This document shows, in pieces, positions 49,538-57,671 of a DNA stretch of 64,000 nucleotides (position 1 is the stretch's first letter; the number at the start of each line of letters is the position of its first letter). Location: the NCBI RefSeq assembly GCF_037479095.1, contig NZ_JBBGZW010000002.1:372001-436000 (forward strand), written 5' to 3'. This stretch comes from Pantoea nemavictus (GTDB lineage Bacteria > Pseudomonadota > Gammaproteobacteria > Enterobacterales > Enterobacteriaceae). The position numbers were made by a program, and so were the translations under genes. The notes beneath the pieces are model-generated. The model was given only the letters and a program-made list of their open reading frames with translations, was not told where the DNA came from and searched no databases.

Positions 49538-49567
49538 AAATAATGCGCAATCTGTTGCGCATTATTT
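49538..49567 (+). terminator. Intrinsic terminator after the hydroxyisourate hydrolase gene
   Basis: Perfect 13-bp stem AAATAATGCGCAA / TTGCGCATTATTT with a four-base loop, ending in TTATTTTAT. It begins 11 bp after the stop codon. Confidence 0.8.
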
Positions 49568-49677
49568 TATCTCTCTATCCGCCTCATCTCGTCCGCAGTA
49601 CCTTTCAACGCTAAAGTTTTTCTCACCTATGCCGATGCTGCCACTTATCAAGGACCAACCACTCTATGGATTAAAAA

Positions 49678-50409
49678 ATGCCACGCCAACTCATGCTCCC
49701 TCTGCTTACCCTGATTTCACTGCTGTCCGGTTGTGCCAACGATAAGCCCCTGCCACCCACCTCAAAAGTGGTGCAGACGCAGAAGATTATCTCCGCTAAC
49801 CAATCACAGATAGATCTCGAGGGCGTGCAGATGCTCGAAACGGATTTTAGTCGCCCATCGGACACCCAGTTGCGCTACGTCACGCAAGGCGATACGTCTA
49901 AAGTCGCGGCGCTTAAAACCCTGCAGTTTGTGTCGATGATGTTTGCTGGTGGCGGCAACGTGCCGGGTTTTACCAAAGACGAACTTAAAGGCACTGAAGT
50001 TGCCGGCTTTATGAACCCTTCTCTGCCCTATTTAATGCCGCGCATCACAGAGATACTCAAAACCGAGCTGGATAAACATCCCAGTAAGAAATATGACAAT
50101 GCGGTAACCATAACGCCAATCACCTGGAAACTGGTTTATAAAAATCTGGCGGGTGGCGATGATAATTATCAGCTGCTGTTTAGCACTATTATTCATCGTT
50201 CGGGCAAGGGCGTCGCGAATTCCTCTCTCTCGCAGGACGTTAATTGTGGGGATGATGTGAATGTACAGGAGTATACCCTGCAGCAATGGCAGGCCAATAG
50301 CTACGCCAAAGTCACCGAAGAAACGCAGAAAATGCTGGAGAGCTGCGTAGTGAAATTCTCCGGTGCCGCGCGACTATTCCTGTTTGATGCCACCACGCTA
50401 ACCCAATAA
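49678..50409 (+). CDS. Lipoprotein of unknown function
   Basis: 243 residues with a lipoprotein signal: LPLLTLISLLSGC, the lipobox Cys at about 19 followed by Ala-Asn, which suggests outer-membrane sorting. The mature part has no recognised domain. It has an even mixture of polar and hydrophobic residues and three Cys (about 19, 203 and 230). The 3' end overlaps the convergent AraC-type gene by 12 bp. No operon partner is visible. Confidence 0.75.
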   Translation: MPRQLMLPLLTLISLLSGCANDKPLPPTSKVVQTQKIISANQSQIDLEGVQMLETDFSRPSDTQLRYVTQGDTSKVAALKTLQFVSMMFAGGGNVPGFTKDELKGTEVAGFMNPSLPYLMPRITEILKTELDKHPSKKYDNAVTITPITWKLVYKNLAGGDDNYQLLFSTIIHRSGKGVANSSLSQDVNCGDDVNVQEYTLQQWQANSYAKVTEETQKMLESCVVKFSGAARLFLFDATTLTQ

Positions 50410-51402
50410 CGCACGTTGGCTGAATGCCTTGCGCCAGCGGGTCGGCGTGGTATTCAGCCGTTGTCTGAAGTGATGCCTTAAGGTCTCCGGTGAGCCAAAA
50501 CCGGCCAACTCGGCGACCTGATCGATGCTCAGCTTGCCGTTTTCCAGCAAGCCGCAGGCTTTCTCCAGCCGCACGCTCAGCATCCATTCGCCGGGCGTAG
50601 TGCCGGTCGCGTCATGAAAACGGCGCATAAAGGTGCGACGGCTCATGCCGGCTTGCCTGGCAAGCTGGTCAATCACCAGCGGCGTATTGAGATGATTGCG
50701 CAGATCGTCGAGCAGCGGAGCGAGACTTTTGGCTCGTCGTTGCGGCACCGGCTGCTGAATCAGCTGCGCCTGATTACCTTCGCGCAGCGGCGGCGTTACC
50801 ATGCGGCGCGCGGTACGGTTGGCAACGTCAATACCATAGTCCCGACGAATCAAATGTAGACACAAGTCAACGCCCGCCGCGCCACCCGCCGAGGTGATTA
50901 CGCTGCCTTCATCAACATAAATCATGCCATGCTCAACCTGCGCGTCTGGAAAGCGTTGCGCCAGAATGTCGGTGCTGTTCCAGTGTGCGGTCGCGCGTTT
51001 TCCGTTGAGCAATCCCGCCGCACCGAGCACAAAACTTCCCGCGCAGATCGAGACAATTCGCGTGCCGTTGCGGTGCGCTTTTTGCAGCGCCGCAAGAAGT
51101 GCTTCCGAGGCCGGTTCATGTACGCTGCGCCAGCCGGGAATCACGATGGTGCCGGCATCCTCCAGCAGTTCCAGCCCGCCATCAACCACTAAGCGCACGC
51201 CACCCTGCGCGGCAAAAATCCCCTCTTCAACCGATGCCACAGACAATTCATACAGCGGTGCGCCGAACACTTCATCTACGCGGCCAAATGCTTCGACAGC
51301 AATGCCGAACTCAAACGTACACAGGCATTCATAGGCCAGCAGCACCAGGCGACGATTTTTCGGTGCAGCATGTCTGACATCAAGCGGAGCGGTGATATGC
51401 AT
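50398..51402 (-). CDS. GlxA-family AraC-type transcriptional regulator
   Basis: 334 residues from the ATG at 51402; the open frame begins at 51483 but AGGT precedes this ATG. An N-terminal DJ-1/PfpI-like domain (about 15-195; SICAGSFVLGAAGLLNGKRATAHW with the nucleophile-elbow Cys, VIPGWR, VITSAGGAAGVDLCLHLI) precedes an AraC-type DNA-binding domain (about 230-330) with two helix-turn-helix motifs (QAGMSRRTFMRRFHDATGTTPGEWM and AELAGFGSPETLRHHFRQ). This layout is that of FtrA/GlxA-type regulators. It is divergent from the MFS transporter, 116 bp away, which is the probable target. Confidence 0.88.
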   Translation of the reverse strand: MHITAPLDVRHAAPKNRRLVLLAYECLCTFEFGIAVEAFGRVDEVFGAPLYELSVASVEEGIFAAQGGVRLVVDGGLELLEDAGTIVIPGWRSVHEPASEALLAALQKAHRNGTRIVSICAGSFVLGAAGLLNGKRATAHWNSTDILAQRFPDAQVEHGMIYVDEGSVITSAGGAAGVDLCLHLIRRDYGIDVANRTARRMVTPPLREGNQAQLIQQPVPQRRAKSLAPLLDDLRNHLNTPLVIDQLARQAGMSRRTFMRRFHDATGTTPGEWMLSVRLEKACGLLENGKLSIDQVAELAGFGSPETLRHHFRQRLNTTPTRWRKAFSQRALLG

Positions 51403-51518
51403 AACGGGATTACCTGTAATTTGGCACGATCTTGACGATATATGGCATGCGCACAGATTTCCACTGCCGCCGCAATCTTTCATGCTGGCACTCTCTTAAC
51501 GTTTCGCAGGGATTGACT

Positions 51519-53012
51519 ATGAAGAACATGTTGGCGCTGATGGCGGTTTGTTTGGCCGCGTTAATGTCAGGGCTGGAGATCTCCAGCGTACCGGTGATTT
51601 TGCCCGTGCTGGAAAAGCAGATGCACGCCAGTTTCCGCGAGCTGCAGTGGATCATGAACGCCTACACGCTGGCCTGCACCGCGGTGTTAATGGCCACCGG
51701 CACGCTGGCGGATACTTATGGACGTAAGCGCATCTTCATTATTAGCATTATCGCCTTCGGGCTGACTTCGGTGATGTGCGGGCTAGCGCAAAGCCCGCTG
51801 TGGCTGATTGTCGCGCGCTTACTGCAAGGGTTAAGCGGTGGCGCGATGTTAACCTGCCTGATTGCCATTCTGTCGTTCCAGTTTCCACAGGGAAAAGCGC
51901 GCAGCCGTGCTTTCGCCGCGTGGGGAATCACCTTTGGTTTTGGCCTGGGCTTCGGGCCGATCATCGGCGGTATGCTGGTGGCGTGGTTTAGCTGGCAGTG
52001 GGTATTTCTGGTACACGGTTTTATCGCGTTGCTCACGCTGATGCTGGCAATGAAAAACGTGGTGGAATCGCGTGATAGCGAAGCGAAAAAACTCGATCTT
52101 AGCGGGCTGATCACCTTATCGCTCACCGTGGTTGGTGCAACCTTTCTCATTACTCAGGGCGGCAGCCTCGGTTGGCGCAGCCTGAGCGCACAGCTTATTT
52201 TGCTGATCACCCTGCTCAGCGCGCTGTTATTTGTCTGGATTGAACGTCGTCATCCTCATCCGATGTTTGATTTCTCGGTGTTCCGCATTCGCGCCTTTTC
52301 CGGTGCGCTGATGGGCTCGATAGGTATGAACTTCAGCTTCTGGCCGCTGATGATCTATCTGCCGGTCTATTATCAGAGCGGCTTAGGCTACAGCAGCATG
52401 GCCACTGGGCTGGCGCTGCTGGCCTACACGTTGCCAACCTTATTGATGCCGCCGCTGGGAGAGAAGCTAGTGGTTCGCATTGGTGCGGCACGCATGATCC
52501 CGCTGGGTTTATTTACTCTTGGTGCGGGTTTTATGCTGATGAAATTCTCGGTATCACAGCAAATGAGTTTACTGCCGGGTGCGCTACTTTCGGGCATTGC
52601 GCTCGGGCTGACCAATACACCGGTGACCAACACCACCACCGGTTCAGTGCCGGGAAATCGTGTGGGCATGGCGTCGGGAATCGATATCAGCGCGCGACTG
52701 ATCACCTTGTCAATTAACATCGCGCTGATGGGCAGCCTGCTGGTGGCAGGCGTAGCGGCAAGTCTGCAACGCATCATGCCCGCCATCAATGATGCCCAGG
52801 ATATGGCCGAGCGCATTGCGGGTGGTAGCGAGGTTGCGCTGACCGGCAATGTTGCTGCGCGGGTGCTGGCAGACGGATTTTCCGGCGTGCTGTTATACGG
52901 CGCCGCAGGCGTGTGGGGATTGGCGCTGGCGAGTTATCTATTGTTCAACATCAAGTCTAAGCGGGCGATCGCGCGCACGGATGAGATGAATAAGAAACAG
53001 TGCGCGCCCTAG
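51519..53012 (+). CDS. MFS drug-type efflux transporter (DHA2-like)
   Basis: 497 residues from the ATG at 51519, chosen for the CAGGGA seven bases upstream (a longer frame starts at 51432). Fourteen membrane helices are expected. Motifs: LADTYGRKRIFI between helices 2 and 3 (motif A), RLLQGLSGGAMLTCLIA in helix 4, and GITFGFGLGFGPIIGGML in helix 5 (motif C of proton-drug antiporters). The family usually exports drugs or metabolites. Its divergent regulator is the likely controller of this gene. It ends one base before the convergent flavin-linked gene. Confidence 0.9.
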   Translation: MKNMLALMAVCLAALMSGLEISSVPVILPVLEKQMHASFRELQWIMNAYTLACTAVLMATGTLADTYGRKRIFIISIIAFGLTSVMCGLAQSPLWLIVARLLQGLSGGAMLTCLIAILSFQFPQGKARSRAFAAWGITFGFGLGFGPIIGGMLVAWFSWQWVFLVHGFIALLTLMLAMKNVVESRDSEAKKLDLSGLITLSLTVVGATFLITQGGSLGWRSLSAQLILLITLLSALLFVWIERRHPHPMFDFSVFRIRAFSGALMGSIGMNFSFWPLMIYLPVYYQSGLGYSSMATGLALLAYTLPTLLMPPLGEKLVVRIGAARMIPLGLFTLGAGFMLMKFSVSQQMSLLPGALLSGIALGLTNTPVTNTTTGSVPGNRVGMASGIDISARLITLSINIALMGSLLVAGVAASLQRIMPAINDAQDMAERIAGGSEVALTGNVAARVLADGFSGVLLYGAAGVWGLALASYLLFNIKSKRAIARTDEMNKKQCAP

Positions 53013-53567
53013 CTAAGGATTGATCCACTGAGCGCTGGCAAGGCTTCCCGAGGCGCTATAACGCAACAAGGCTCTTTGATTGTTTTCCCTGGCAAGCCTG
53101 CACCAATCCAGCAGGCTAGCCTGAAACAGCAATACACCGAAATTGCCCTTGCCGCCGCCAGCAGCGTTGTGTTCGTTATCAACATCGCTGCCCGGCGTGG
53201 GGCCGGCATAGGTTTGCTGCGTCCAGGGAGATAAACGCTGCCATGCCGCCTCAGCCCGTTCACTCTCCGCGCCATGCAGCGTAATCGTCCCCTGCAAGCG
53301 CAGCTGGGTTTTGTCGCAATACCCTAAAACCGTTACCTGCGGATTAAATGCCAGCGCCTGCCATTTGGGGCTGCGCATATCGGTGTGAAACTCCAGCGTA
53401 CGCCTGAGGCGATCAACCCGGCGCAGCACCAGCGTTCTGGCCTGCGGCTGGCCCAGCGCATCGACAGAGGCGAGGGTTAAAAAGTGAAAACCCGCATCGG
53501 GCGCATCCGCCCCGCTTGCCAGTTTATTCCAGCAATCCCGATCAAGCTCTTCTGGAGGCAGTGACAT
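53013..53567 (-). CDS. Pyridoxamine 5'-phosphate oxidase-like flavoprotein
   Basis: 184 residues, FMN-binding split-barrel family. The N-terminal part (FLTLASVDALGQPQARTLVLRRVD, LEFHTDMRSPKWQ) is like PdxH, and the C-terminal part (NFGVLLFQASLLDWCRLARENNQRALLRY) is the variant found in PNPOx-like proteins. It lacks the full C-terminal dimer segment of PdxH and is not the housekeeping PdxH. Substrate unknown. AAAGGA precedes the ATG. It lies 34 bp downstream of the TetR-type gene on the same strand and may share its transcript. Confidence 0.82.
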   Translation of the reverse strand: MSLPPEELDRDCWNKLASGADAPDAGFHFLTLASVDALGQPQARTLVLRRVDRLRRTLEFHTDMRSPKWQALAFNPQVTVLGYCDKTQLRLQGTITLHGAESERAEAAWQRLSPWTQQTYAGPTPGSDVDNEHNAAGGGKGNFGVLLFQASLLDWCRLARENNQRALLRYSASGSLASAQWINP

Positions 53568-53601
53568 CAGCGTTTCCTTTTGGGTTGAGTCGAAGTGTGA
53601 G

Positions 53602-54177
53602 TTAGCAGTAGCGATCCACCAGCGCCAGAATCAGCGCCTCAAGTTCAGCCAATCCTTGCTGCTGGCTGATGTCGCCGCATACCACCGCATTGGAAATCGC
53701 ATCGGCGGCACCAAGAATCCCCCACATACTGGCTTGCGGCAGCGTTGCCTCGGCAAACCAGCTGCGAAATTTTTCAATAAAATTGAGCTGGTATTTGCGT
53801 TTCACCTCAGCCAGCTCTGGCGTGCTATCAAGCGCCGACAGCACGTCCGGAATCTCGCGCCCCTGCGTTAATACGCAATCAACGTAGCTTGATGCCACCA
53901 CCTTAACCCTTTCGCCAAGGCTGCTGCCTGCCGCTACCATCGCCGCCTCAATAATCACGGTTTGCCGCTGATCAAAATCCTCGTACAGCGCAGCGAGCAA
54001 ACCGTGGCGGGTACCAAAATGATCGTACACCACCGGTTTGCTCACGCCCGCCTCTTCCGCTACTCGCCCTAAGGTCAGCGCATCGCTGCCCTGCTCGCGC
54101 ACCACATTCCACGCGACGCCGATCAACTGCTGGCGACGTGCTTGATGCGTCATGCGCTGGCGGATGGGGTGATTCAT
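53602..54177 (-). CDS. TetR-family transcriptional regulator
   Basis: 191 residues. The N-terminal helix-turn-helix (about 15-60; LTLGRVAEEAGVSKPVVYDHFGTRHGLLAALYEDF) is a standard TetR DNA-binding domain; the rest is a helical ligand-binding domain. It overlaps the stop of the upstream oxidoreductase gene by four bases (ATGA), so the two are translationally coupled. It most likely represses its own operon through the inverted repeat at 54805-54821. Confidence 0.9.
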   Translation of the reverse strand: MNHPIRQRMTHQARRQQLIGVAWNVVREQGSDALTLGRVAEEAGVSKPVVYDHFGTRHGLLAALYEDFDQRQTVIIEAAMVAAGSSLGERVKVVASSYVDCVLTQGREIPDVLSALDSTPELAEVKRKYQLNFIEKFRSWFAEATLPQASMWGILGAADAISNAVVCGDISQQQGLAELEALILALVDRYC

Positions 54178-54767
54178 GCCAGTTCCTTCAGCGGAAAAAG
54201 TCGCTGTCCAAGTTGCTGTGCCAGCCTGTAGTGAGACTCGGGATAATTGTCATCCGTGGGCAGCAGCAATTCGCTGGTCACCACCGGTGCGCCGCAATAA
54301 CCGAAAATCCCCTCATCGATCTGTGTGCGCATGCTGCTGAAATAGCCGCGACGTACATACGTCCGCTGGCTCGCTGCACCCAGCGCCAACAGATGCACCT
54401 GCAATTTTCCCAGCTTTTTCACCACGTTTAGGCCGTCATCTTCGTAGGCCCAGCCTTGGGTGAAGACGCGATCGATCCAACCTTTTAGCTGTGCCGGGAA
54501 CGACCACCAGTAAATAGGATAAACAATGATTAACGCGTCGGCGCGATCCACTCGCTGCTGCTCCGCCACGACATCGGCGGGTGACGGCGCACCGCTTTTG
54601 AACTGGTCAAAATCGGCCTGGTTAAAACGCGGATCAAACTGTTCTGCTGCCAGGTCAGCGATCTCATAACTGTGTCCCGCTGCGGCAATCCCTTGCGCGA
54701 CCTGCGAAACAATGTGGTGCGTGTGGGAAGCCGCGTCCGGATGTGCAGTAACGATCAGAGCGTGCAT
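54174..54767 (-). CDS. Flavodoxin-fold NAD(P)H oxidoreductase
   Basis: 197 residues of the NAD(P)H quinone reductase (flavodoxin_2) type. It begins with the FMN-binding ALIVTAHPD and contains VYPIYWWSFPAQLKGWIDRVF and LLALGAASQRTYVRRGY. Members reduce quinones or nitro/azo compounds and help detoxify electrophiles. It is first in an operon with the TetR gene (and possibly the PNPOx-like gene). The gene has a clear promoter with a TetR-type operator in the spacer. Confidence 0.88.
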   Translation of the reverse strand: MHALIVTAHPDAASHTHHIVSQVAQGIAAAGHSYEIADLAAEQFDPRFNQADFDQFKSGAPSPADVVAEQQRVDRADALIIVYPIYWWSFPAQLKGWIDRVFTQGWAYEDDGLNVVKKLGKLQVHLLALGAASQRTYVRRGYFSSMRTQIDEGIFGYCGAPVVTSELLLPTDDNYPESHYRLAQQLGQRLFPLKELA

Positions 54768-54798
54768 GGTGAAACCCTCGATTAAGCATAAGCTACTA

Positions 54799-54827
54799 GT
54801 AGTAACTTACCATCGGTAGGTTGTCAA
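54799..54827 (-). promoter_or_regulatory. Promoter with a TetR-type operator filling the spacer
   Basis: On the minus strand, TTGACA (54827-54822) and TACTAC (54804-54799) form a -35/-10 pair with exactly 17 bp between. That spacer (54805-54821) reads ACTTACC-ATC-GGTAGGT on the plus strand, an inverted repeat of the kind bound by TetR-family repressors. A perfect palindrome CTACTAGTAG (54793-54802) overlaps the -10. Repressor binding here would block polymerase directly. Confidence 0.7.
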
Positions 54828-55282
54828 ACTCTCCATACTTTGTGCAAGCAAACCGATTCCGCTCGACCGATATAAGGTCCGTAGTTTTCTATTTCCTGAT
54901 AGTCATAGCGTCGATAGAACGCAACTGCCCGTTGATTGACGACGCGTGTCGAAAGGCGGATTTCACTGTATCCCATACTTTTGGCGCGGCTTTCCAGATA
55001 GGCCAGCAACGCCGCGCCCACACCGGATACGCTACGGTCGGAGTACATGCGTTTAACTTCGGCCACGTAAGTGGATAGCGGCCTCAGCGCTGCGCAACCG
55101 ACGGCGTTGCCCGCGTCATCTCTGGCCAGCAGCCACAGCGATCGCTCACGGGTTATCTCCTCAGCGTTGAAGTGACTTTTCCCGTTATCACCGGTAATCA
55201 CCGCAAGTTCTGCAGACAATTTCTCCACCAACGCTTGGGATTCAGACGAAAACGGATCGGCTTGTGTGATGGTGATCTTCAT
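54824..55282 (-). CDS. GNAT-family N-acetyltransferase
   Basis: 152 residues with the acetyl-CoA-binding region in VKRMYSDRSVSGVGAALLAYLESRAKSMGY (motif A variant: SVSGVG) and a final beta strand (VAFYRRYDYQEIENYGPYIG). Substrate unknown. Its stop overlaps the -35 of the oxidoreductase promoter. It is divergent from a second GNAT gene. Confidence 0.88.
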   Translation of the reverse strand: MKITITQADPFSSESQALVEKLSAELAVITGDNGKSHFNAEEITRERSLWLLARDDAGNAVGCAALRPLSTYVAEVKRMYSDRSVSGVGAALLAYLESRAKSMGYSEIRLSTRVVNQRAVAFYRRYDYQEIENYGPYIGRAESVCLHKVWRV

Positions 55283-55335
55283 GACGACAATATGATTTCC
55301 TGATTCAATGATGAAAACATACCCAAGGATATTTA

Positions 55336-55776
55336 ATGATGATCAAAGTGCGCAACGCAGAAGCGAAAGATTTTGCGGCATGGTCAGTGCTGTGGAAGGG
55401 ATACCTGAATTTTTACGGCAGCGAATTGGACGAGAGCGTGACTTTAGCGACGTGGCAACGGGTGCTGACGCCTGGCTCAGGTATGCTGTGTCGGCTCGCG
55501 GAAAGCGATAATCACGTGGTTGGCTTCGCGGTTTGCGTTTTGCATCCAGGGACGTGGGTAACCGAGCCACTGTGCTACCTTGAGGATCTTTATGTTGATG
55601 AAAATCAGCGCGGCATAGGTGCAGGAAGAGCGTTGATCGAAGCGCTGCGTGATGAGGCCCAGCAGAAATCATGGTCGAAAGTGTACTGGGTTACCCGTGA
55701 AAGCAATCCAGCCCGGGCGCTTTACGACAAGCTGGCCCTGCTGGATGATTTTGTCCGTTACACCATCAAAATTTAG
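55336..55776 (+). CDS. GNAT-family N-acetyltransferase
   Basis: 146 residues with motif A in LEDLYVDENQRGIGAGRALIEAL and the later VYWVTRESNPARALYDKL. AAGGA lies upstream of two consecutive ATGs (55336 and 55339), either of which could be used. The substrate is unknown; the two divergent GNAT genes are not close paralogues. Confidence 0.88.
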   Translation: MMIKVRNAEAKDFAAWSVLWKGYLNFYGSELDESVTLATWQRVLTPGSGMLCRLAESDNHVVGFAVCVLHPGTWVTEPLCYLEDLYVDENQRGIGAGRALIEALRDEAQQKSWSKVYWVTRESNPARALYDKLALLDDFVRYTIKI

Positions 55777-55777
55777 T

Positions 55778-56656
55778 TTAGCAAGCAACATGCTCTCTCA
55801 AGGCGGCAAGTAAACGAGTAACCAGTGGTTTTGCTTCGTTCTTCCGCCAGACAGCATACAGGGTGACGTTCAGCCCAAGCCAGGGCAGTTCAGCGATGGT
55901 AACCGCCGGCGAAGCCAAACGAGCAAGACTTCGCTGGATTAACGTATATCCCAGGCCCGCTTCAACGCATGAAAGTGCAGCCAACGGCCCGCTGACTTCA
56001 AGCCGCACATCAGGTGCGAAACCCGCACGTTCACAAATATCCATCAGCCTGCTCGACGCTGTGGTATTTAAACTTTGCTTATCTGCAATCCAGCGCTTCT
56101 TATCGAGCTGCTCAGGGCGAGGATGTTCAATCGCCTGCTTGCCTGGCATCGCCAGTACCACCGGCTCACTCAAGACGCACTGAAAAGCAAAAAGGTCATT
56201 CGCCTCAGGCGGGGCATAAACCAATGCCAGATCCAGCGCGTGATTCGATAGCGCATCGATTTGCGGCTGTGAACGTAGGGCATGCAGTTGAATATCCACT
56301 TCCGACGAGCAGTCTAATCGGGCAAGGCTGTCAGGAAGCAAAAGTGAGTGGATAGCGGCTTCAACATAACCAATATCAAGCCGACCCGATTGACCCTTTC
56401 TCAGGCTCCTGCCTAACCCATTCAGGCGATCGTGATGGGCGAGCAGCGCTTTCACTTCTATCAGGAACTGCTTTCCCTCGGCGCTAAGATACAAACGTTT
56501 CTTTTCACGATGAAAAAGTGCAACCCCCAACTCATCTTCCAACTGCTGGATCTGTCGACTCAAAGGGGAGGCAGAAATATGCAATTTCTCGGCGGCCTGG
56601 CCAATATGCTGCAGCTCGGCGACAAGCGCGAAAGAGCGCAATAGCTTGATGTCCAT
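55778..56656 (-). CDS. LysR-family transcriptional regulator
   Basis: 292 residues. The N-terminal winged helix-turn-helix (about 1-60; MDIKLLRSFALVAELQHIGQ and LHISASPLSRQIQQLEDELG) and the C-terminal two-lobed effector domain (about 90-292) are typical. It is divergent from the metallo-hydrolase gene, 157 bp away, the usual position of a LysR target. Its effector is unknown. It ends one base after the convergent GNAT gene's stop. Confidence 0.93.
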   Translation of the reverse strand: MDIKLLRSFALVAELQHIGQAAEKLHISASPLSRQIQQLEDELGVALFHREKKRLYLSAEGKQFLIEVKALLAHHDRLNGLGRSLRKGQSGRLDIGYVEAAIHSLLLPDSLARLDCSSEVDIQLHALRSQPQIDALSNHALDLALVYAPPEANDLFAFQCVLSEPVVLAMPGKQAIEHPRPEQLDKKRWIADKQSLNTTASSRLMDICERAGFAPDVRLEVSGPLAALSCVEAGLGYTLIQRSLARLASPAVTIAELPWLGLNVTLYAVWRKNEAKPLVTRLLAALREHVAC

Positions 56657-56813
56657 AACTTATCCGGTCACAACTCAGTCGAGAATGATGATAGCCACAC
56701 AATAATCTATGCCGCAACATGTTACGCAATGCGGCAAGAGGCGTGATTTCGGCGTTAAGTAGCCCAAACGATTTTAATCGCAGTGTTAAAAACTGACATT
56801 TATCGAGGTATTC

Positions 56814-57650
56814 TTGAACACTTTATTTCACTCTTATGATATTGGCGATTATCACGTCACCGCAATAAGCGACGGCGAGATGACAGCCAGCCTGAATTTA
56901 TTATCAGGAATTGAAAATAGTGCAGCCGTAAATATTCAGCAGTGTAATGGCATCATTGCACCGGATAATATTCATATTTACTGTTATCTCATCCGCGGAC
57001 AGGGCCGGATTATATTGGTCGATGCAGGTATGGGAAAACTTAATCATGTGGGTGGAGAATTAAAACAGAACCTATTTTTATTGGGCGTCGCGCCTGAAGA
57101 TATAGATACCGTGCTGTTAACTCACGGGCATCCCGATCATATTGGTGGTCTACAGGATGAGAGAGGACGACCCACTTTCGGCAACGCTGAACTCTATCTA
57201 AGCCAGGCAGAAGCCGACTTCTGGCGGGATGAAGCGCAGCTAAGTCACCTGAATGAACGCGCGCAGATGAACGGAACGCGGGTTCGTCGCACGCTTGACG
57301 CATATCAGCCAAAGCTACGGTTTACGGAAAACGCCGTGATTGCTAAAGGGATCAGTGCGGTCTGCCTGCCGGGACATACGCCAGGCCACACAGGTTATCT
57401 GATTGAATCATGCCAGCAGAGACTGCTGATCTGGGGAGATATCGCGCATTATCCCCACATTCAAATAGCCCACCCGGAAATTTCCATCGCTTTTGATAAC
57501 GACCCTTTGCTGGCAGAAAATACCAGAAAGGAGCTACTGGCACGGGTAGCACGAGAAAATCTATTAATTGCCGGTATGCATTTTGGCGTAACGGGATTTG
57601 CCTATATTCGCTGCGCTGCAGAAGGGCAGTATGTACTCGAATATGTCTAA
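56814..57650 (+). CDS. Metallo-beta-lactamase-fold hydrolase
   Basis: 278 residues from a TTG start preceded by GAGG. The metal site is complete: THGHPDH (His104, His106, Asp108, His109), GHTPGHTGYL and the Asp in IWGDIAHYP. These motifs are those of lactonase-like and other MBL-fold hydrolases. A lactonase (e.g. acting on N-acyl-homoserine lactones) is one possibility, but the family is too broad to name a substrate. It is divergent from the LysR-type gene and ends 22 bp from the malT stop. Confidence 0.87.
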   Translation: MNTLFHSYDIGDYHVTAISDGEMTASLNLLSGIENSAAVNIQQCNGIIAPDNIHIYCYLIRGQGRIILVDAGMGKLNHVGGELKQNLFLLGVAPEDIDTVLLTHGHPDHIGGLQDERGRPTFGNAELYLSQAEADFWRDEAQLSHLNERAQMNGTRVRRTLDAYQPKLRFTENAVIAKGISAVCLPGHTPGHTGYLIESCQQRLLIWGDIAHYPHIQIAHPEISIAFDNDPLLAENTRKELLARVARENLLIAGMHFGVTGFAYIRCAAEGQYVLEYV

Positions 57651-57671
57651 TCTCTCTCCGGCGAATGCTGC

